A stretch of DNA of 64,000 bases, taken from contig NW_026042831.1 in the NCBI RefSeq assembly GCF_023856365.1, positions 1 through 64,000 of the forward strand, read 5' to 3'. This DNA is from Brienomyrus brachyistius (taxonomy: Eukaryota; Chordata; Actinopteri; Osteoglossiformes; Mormyridae). The position numbers were made by a program, and so were the translations under genes. Below the pieces are notes generated by a model. That model was not told the DNA's origin. It saw only the letters and a list, made by a program, of their open reading frames with translations, and ran no database searches. How positions within the stretch are numbered: position 1 is the stretch's first letter; every line of letters begins with the position of its first letter. Shown one piece after another: positions 57,964-64,000 of the stretch.

Positions 57964-58049
57964 GTCGGAAGTTGGATTCGAACCCACGCCTTACTTCGGA
58001 AGGCTGTTTACGTTGAGTCGGGCGAATGAGACCACTCGGCCATGGGGCA
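57964..58049 (-). pseudogene. tRNA-Leu-like sequence, unit 2 (short form)
   Basis: At about 86 nt this is the most tRNA-like of the four. ATGGCCGAGTGGTCTCATTC (A box), CGACTCAACG (where CAA would be the anticodon), CCTTCCGAAGTAAGG (variable arm) and GCGTGGGTTCGAATCC (B box) follow in the right order for a class II leucine tRNA. The acceptor stem does not close (5' CTGCCCC against 3' TTCCGAC) and the D arm is imperfect. No T-run follows directly; the first TTTT on the minus strand is about 60 nt downstream. Confidence 0.72.
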
Positions 58050-59057
58050 GTTTCAAGTTAAGCCCTAAGGAGTAGGTTAAGTCCAGCCTTGGCTTCCAAG
58101 CTGACGTTTTTCTACATATGTGCTTGTGTATCATGGACAGTAAGAGGGGGCAGGCAAGGAGAGAATTTCTCTTTGGTGATCAATAGAGTGTTATTATTAT
58201 AACGTCTAAAACGTATGATGGTCTGTCGATAAATCAATAACAATATGAATGAAGTCAATGTTTATCTAAAGAAATCAGAATGACAGTATATGTTATTTAA
58301 CAACCTGAACACAACACGAAACGTTAGCAGTAACATATGATGCTCTGCTGCCTTCAGTGAAAGTCCTGACATAATGTCTTTTAACATTTGCTTTCATAGC
58401 GCTGTTCTACATTAAACATTTTGAAACGAAGCAGCCGAACTCGTGCCAGCGGTACGAAACGCGTCGAAGTTTCCCGACTCGACGCTGGAAAAGGCAGGGG
58501 CCGGACTGACTGTAGGGGGCGTGGCCAGAGACAGCCTGGCCACTGTTCCAAATCATGGGTGCATGTTACAAGTCCGGAACATATTTTAACTTAGTACTAA
58601 CTTAGCATCATATTTGATCTAATTCGACTGAATATTCCAGGTTTCCATCTCTCATGCATCTGGTGTGACGTGTTTTCAGACTCTCAGGCTGGCGCAAAGA
58701 AATCTTACGGCAAGTCTATTTTACACTAGTATAAACGTAAAATCAGCGACACCAAAGGCGTTGGAGTAGTTTGCAAAACCTACAGACTATTTAAAAGGTA
58801 ACACAACTGTTACATAGGTTTTATATCCGTGTGTCTGGGTGTGCAGACTTGTGGCGAATTGAACGTCTGACTCCGGTCAGCTGAGCAAAGTTGGTAACCT
58901 TGGTATTGTGTGTAGGAGATTCGGTATAACTATAATTTCGTTCTCCATTTACATGCCGGAAGTGTCTTTAAGTGTTATGTAGTTTTGCCTGAAACGCAAA
59001 AATAAAAGAAAGCAATTAGAGCTAACCAGTTGCTGCTGTAGTGATTGAAGAACTTTT

Positions 59058-59168
59058 GTCGGAAGTTGGATTCGAACCCACGCCTTACTTCGGAGAACAG
59101 GATTACACCTTACTTCGGAAGGCTGTTTACGTTGAGTCGGGCGAATGAGACCACTCGGCCATGGGGCA
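59058..59168 (-). pseudogene. tRNA-Leu-like sequence, unit 3
   Basis: Has the same A box, CTCAA loop and B box as unit 2, but with a duplicated variable-arm segment: CCTTCCGAAGTAAGG, then a short spacer, then CTCCGAAGTAAGG. This lengthens it to about 111 nt. The acceptor ends do not pair. Confidence 0.7.
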
Positions 59169-60176
59169 GTTTCCAGTTAAGCCCTAAGGAGTAGGTTAAG
59201 TCCAGCCTTGGCTTCCAAGCTGACGTTTTTCTACATATGTGCTTGTGTATCATGGACAGTAAGAGGGGGCAGGCAAGGAGAGAATTTCTCTTTGGTGATC
59301 AATAGAGTGTTATTATTATAACGTCTAAAACGTATGATGGTCTGTCGATAAATCAATAACAATATGAATGAAGTCAATGTTTATCTAAAGAAATCAGAAT
59401 GACAGTATATGTTATTTAACAACCTGAACACAACACGAAACGTTAGCAGTAACATATGATGCTCTGCTGCCTTCAGTGAAAGTCCTGACATAATGTCTTT
59501 TAACATTTGCTTTCATAGCGCTGTTCTACATTAAACATTTTGAAACGAAGCAGCCGAACTCGTGCCAGCGGTACGAAACGCGTCGAAGTTTCCCGACTCG
59601 ACGCTGGAAAAGGCAGGGGCCGGACTGACTGTAGGGGGCGTGGCCAGAGACAGCCTGGCCACTGTTCCAAATCATGGGTGCATGTTACAAGTCCGGAACA
59701 TATTTTAACTTAGTACTAACTTAGCATCATATTTGATCTAATTCGACTGAATATTCCAGGTTTCCATCTCTCATGCATCTGGTGTGACGTGTTTTCAGAC
59801 TCTCAGGCTGGCGCAAAGAAATCTTTCGGCAAGTCTATTTTACACTAGTATAAACGTAAAATCAGCGACACCAAAGGCGTTGGAGTAGTTTGCAAAACCT
59901 ACAGACTATTTAAAAGGTAACACAACTGTTACATAGGTTTTATATCCGTGTGTCTGGGTGTGCAGACTTGTGGCGAATTGAACGTCTGACTCCGGTCAGC
60001 TGAGCAAAGTTGGTAACCTTGGTATTGTGTGTAGGAGATTCGGTATAACTATAATTTCGTTCTCCATTTACATGCCGGAAGTGTCTTTAAGTGTTATGTA
60101 GTTTTGCCTGAAACGCAAAAATAAAAGAAAGCAATTAGAGCTAACCAATTGCTGCTGTAGTGATTGAAGAACTTTT

Positions 60177-60287
60177 GTCGGAAGTTGGATTCGAACCCAC
60201 GCCTTACTTCGGAGAACAGGATACACCTTACTTCGGAAGGCTGTTTACGTTGAGTCGGGCGAATGAGACCACTCGGCCATGGGGCAG
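60177..60287 (-). pseudogene. tRNA-Leu-like sequence, unit 4
   Basis: Almost identical to the unit 3 copy, including the duplicated variable-arm segment (spacer TGTATCCTGTT instead of TGTAATCCTGTT on the minus strand). A and B boxes are preserved and the acceptor ends are unpaired. Confidence 0.7.
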
Positions 60288-60376
60288 TTTCCAGTTAAGC
60301 CCTAAGGAGTAGGTTAAGTCCAGCCTTGGCTTCCAAGCTGACGTTTTTCTACATATGTGCTTGTGTATCATGGACA

Positions 60377-63300
60377 TGGATTGGTTCAGATAGACGACAG
60401 ACAATCTGATTGGTTCAGATAGACGACAGACAATCTGATTGGTTCAGATAGACGACAGACAATCTGATTGGTTCAGATAGACGACAGACAATCTGATTGG
60501 TTCAGATAGACGACAGACAATCTGATTGGTTCAGGTAGACGACAGACAATCTGATTGGTTCAGGTAGACGACAGACAATCTGATTGGTTCAGGTAGACGA
60601 CAGACAATCTGATTGGTTCAGGTAGACGACAGACAATCTGATTGGTTCAGGTAGACGACAGACAATCTGATTGGTTCAGGTAGACGACAGACAATCTGAT
60701 TGGTTCAGATAGACGACAGACAATCTGATTGGTTCAGATAGACGACAGACAATCTGATTGGTTCAGATAGACGACAGACAATCTGATTGGTTCAGATAGA
60801 CGACAGACAATCTGATTGGTTCAGATAGACGACAGACAATCTGATTGGTTCAGATAGACGACAGACAATCTGATTGGTTCAGATAGACGACAGACAATCT
60901 GATTGGTTCAGATAGACGACAGACAATCTGATTGGTTCAGATAGACGACAGACAATCTGATTGGTTCAGATAGACGACAGACAATCTGATTGGTTCAGAT
61001 AGACGACAGACAATCTGATTGGTTCAGATAGACGACAGACAATCTGATTGGTTCAGATAGACGACAGACAATCTGATTGGTTCAGATAGACGACAGACAA
61101 TCTGATTGGTTCAGATAGACGACAGACAATCTGATTGGTTCAGATAGACGACAGACAATCTGATTGGTTCAGATAGACGACAGACAATCTGGTTCAGATA
61201 GACGACAGACAATCTGGTTCAGATAGACGACAGACAATCTGATTGGTTCAGATAGACGACAGACAATCTGATTGGTTCAGATAGACGACAGACAATCTGA
61301 TTGGTTCAGATAGACGACAGACAATCTGATTGGTTCAGATAGACGACAGACAATCTGATTGGTTCAGATAGACGACAGACAATCTGATTGGTTCAGATAG
61401 ACGACAGACAATCTGATTGGTTCAGATAGACGACAGACAATCTGATTGGTTCAGATAGACGACAGACAATCTGATTGGTTCAGATAGACGACAGACAATC
61501 TGATTGGTTCAGATAGACGACAGACAATCTGATTGGTTCAGATAGACGACAGACAATCTGATTGGTTCAGATAGACGACAGACAATCTGATTGGTTCAGA
61601 TAGACGACAGACAATCTGATTGGTTCAGATAGACGACAGACAATCTGATTGGTTCAGATAGACGACAGACAATCTGATTGGTTCAGATAGACGACAGACA
61701 ATCTGATTGGTTCAGATAGACGACAGACAATCTGATTGGTTCAGATAGACGACAGACAATCTGATTGGTTCAGATAGACGACAGACAATCTGATTGGTTC
61801 AGATAGACGACAGACAATCTGATTGGTTCAGATAGACGACAGACAATCTGATTGGTTCAGATAGACGACAGACAATCTGATTGGTTCAGATAGACGACAG
61901 ACAATCTGGTTCAGATAGACGACAGACAATCTGATTGGTTCAGATAGACGACAGACAATCTGATTGGTTCAGATAGACGACAGACAATCTGATTGGTTCA
62001 GATAGACGACAGACAATCTGATTGGTTCAGATAGACGACAGACAATCTGATTGGTTCAGATAGACGACAGACAATCTGATTGGTTCAGATAGACGACAGA
62101 CAATCTGATTGGTTCAGATAGACGACAGACAATCTGATTGGTTCAGATAGACGACAGACAATCTGATTGGTTCAGATAGACGACAGACAATCTGATTGGT
62201 TCAGATAGACGACAGACAATCTGATTGGTTCAGATAGACGACAGACAATCTGATTGGTTCAGATAGACGACAGACAATCTGATTGGTTCAGATAGACGAC
62301 AGACAATCTGATTGGTTCAGATAGACGACAGACAATCTGATTGGTTCAGATAGACGACAGACAATCTGATTGGTTCAGATAGACGACAGACAATCTGATT
62401 GGTTCAGATAGACGACAGACAATCTGATTGGTTCAGATAGACGACAGACAATCTGATTGGTTCAGATAGACGACAGACAATCTGATTGGTTCAGATAGAC
62501 GACAGACAATCTGATTGGTTCAGATAGACGACAGACAATCTGATTGGTTCAGATAGACGACAGACAATCTGATTGGTTCAGATAGACGACAGACAATCTG
62601 ATTGGTTCAGATAGACGACAGACAATCTGATTGGTTCAGATAGACGACAGACAATCTGATTGGTTCAGATAGACGACAGACAATCTGATTGGTTCAGATA
62701 GACGACAGACAATCTGATTGGTTCAGATAGACGACAGACAATCTGATTGGTTCAGATAGACGACAGACAATCTGATTGGTTCAGATAGACGACAGACAAT
62801 CTGATTGGTTCAGATAGACGACAGACAATCTGATTGGTTCAGATAGACGACAGACAATCTGATTGGTTCAGATAGACGACAGACAATCTGATTGGTTCAG
62901 ATAGACGACAGACAATCTGATTGGTTCAGATAGACAGACAATCTGATTGGTTCAGATAGACAGACAATCTGATTGGTTCAGATAGACGACAGACAATCTG
63001 ATTGGTTCAGATAGACGACAGACAATCTGATTGGTTCAGATAGACGACAGACAATCTGATTGGTTCAGATAGACGACAGACAATCTGATTGGTTCAGATA
63101 GACGACAGACAATCTGATTGGTTCAGATAGACGACAGACAATCTGATTGGTTCAGATAGACGACAGACAATCTGATTGGTTCAGATAGACGACAGACAAT
63201 CTGATTGGTTCAGATAGACGACAGACAATCTGATTGGTTCAGATAGACGACAGACAATCTGATTGGTTCAGATAGACGACAGACAATCTGATTGGTTCAG

Positions 63301-64000
63301 ATAGACGACAGACAATCTGATTGGTTCAGATAGACGACAGACAATCTGATTGGTTCAGATAGACGACAGACAATCTGATTGGTTCAGATAGACGACAGAC
63401 AATCTGATTGGTTCAGATAGACGACAGACAATCTGATTGGTTCAGATAGACGACAGACAATCTGATTGGTTCAGATAGACGACAGACAATCTGATTGGTT
63501 CAGATAGACGACAGACAATCTGATTGGTTCAGATAGACGACAGACAATCTGATTGGTTCAGATAGACGACAGACAATCTGATTGGTTCAGATAGACGACA
63601 GACAATCTGGTTCAGATAGACGACAGACAATCTGGTTCAGATAGACGACAGACAATCTGATTGGTTCAGATAGACGACAGACAATCTGATTGGTTCAGAT
63701 AGACGACAGACAATCTGATTGGTTCAGATAGACGACAGACAATCTGATTGGTTCAGATAGACGACAGACAATCTGATTGGTTCAGATAGACGACAGACAA
63801 TCTGATTGGTTCAGATAGACGACAGACAATCTGATTGGTTCAGATAGACGACAGACAATCTGATTGGTTCAGATAGACGACAGACAATCTGATTGGTTCA
63901 GATAGACGACAGACAATCTGATTGGTTCAGATAGACGACAGACAATCTGATTGGTTCAGATAGACGACAGACAATCTGATTGGTTCAGATAGACGACAGA
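60377..64000 (-). repeat. 29-bp satellite array, inverted orientation
   Basis: About 125 units of the same 29-bp satellite as at 1-7320 but on the opposite strand (ATTGGTTCAGATAGACGAC), running past the right edge. Six consecutive units at about 60531-60690 carry GGTTCAGGTAGAC, a variant not seen in the left array. Short units occur in adjacent pairs: a 4-bp loss removing the CCAAT box at about 61188 and 61213 and again at 63606 and 63631 (plus a single one near 61907), and a 3-bp loss at about 62934 and 62960. Confidence 0.98.

Larger units (their letters stand above)
56332..60376. repeat. Tandem array of 0.75-1.1 kb units with tRNA-like cores
   Basis: Units start at CCCTAAGGAGTAGGTTAAG: about 56332, 57312, 58061, 59180 and 60298 (partial, 79 bp). 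Units 3 and 4 (about 1.12 kb) carry a segment of about 150 bp (AAGTCTATTTTACACTAG to GCAGACTTGTGGC) that units 1 and 2 lack. Unit 2 also lacks about 230 bp after AAATCAGAAT. Each unit ends with a tRNA-Leu-like sequence on the minus strand. The fifth unit is cut after CATGGACA and joined directly to the inverted satellite. No protein-coding content. Confidence 0.93.

Noticed and set aside
57191..60287. Functional tRNA-Leu genes
   Set aside because: The 5' and 3' acceptor strands do not pair, the D arm is irregular and two copies have a duplicated variable arm, so I annotate tRNA-like pseudogenes.

Overview
The window looks like repeat-rich DNA from a ray-finned fish. The evidence is CR1- and L2/Rex1-type LINEs with fish-style 3' ends, a broken gamma-type endogenous retrovirus, SINE fragments of the usual fish type, and two broken V-set Ig exons of the CMRF35/pIgR-like receptor family that is expanded in teleosts. 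I cannot name the species. I see no intact host gene. The only intact long reading frame of recognisable function is the CR1-like LINE protein at 14111-16978; the LINE at 46773-48452 keeps an open reverse transcriptase but is interrupted.

Layout: (1) 1-7320 is a 29-bp satellite, about 250 copies, built from blocks of single-base variants. (2) 7321-38308 is a tandem array of nine units of about 2.7-2.9 kb. Each unit carries GC-rich 'TAGCGCCCC' boxes, a 20-bp GC palindrome, and an AAT-rich tract holding 0, 1, 2 or 7 copies of a 33-nt hairpin. Units 1 and 2 both carry a near-identical full-length CR1-like LINE at the same site. (3) 38309-41378 is degraded DNA with a worn CR1-like fragment. (4) 41379-46493 is a 5'-truncated retrovirus relic (RT, RNase H, integrase, env) with many stops and frameshifts and changed catalytic residues in both RT and integrase. 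(5) 46494 to about 49870 is an L2/Rex1-type LINE on the minus strand, split by a younger CR1-like LINE nested inside it. (6) 49871-56331 is mostly non-coding, with SINE pieces, an L2 RT fragment and the Ig pseudo-exons. (7) 56332-60376 is a second tandem array of roughly 0.75-1.1 kb units, each containing a tRNA-Leu-like sequence on the minus strand. (8) 60377-64000 is the 29-bp satellite again, in the opposite orientation.

The main biology is repeat dynamics. Inverted arrays of one satellite flank about 53 kb of nested tandem repeats, and the satellite places a CCAAT box every 29 bp. Nothing here works as a gene pathway. The long open frames in the satellite and the small frames that recur in each 2.8-kb unit are by-products of repetition.
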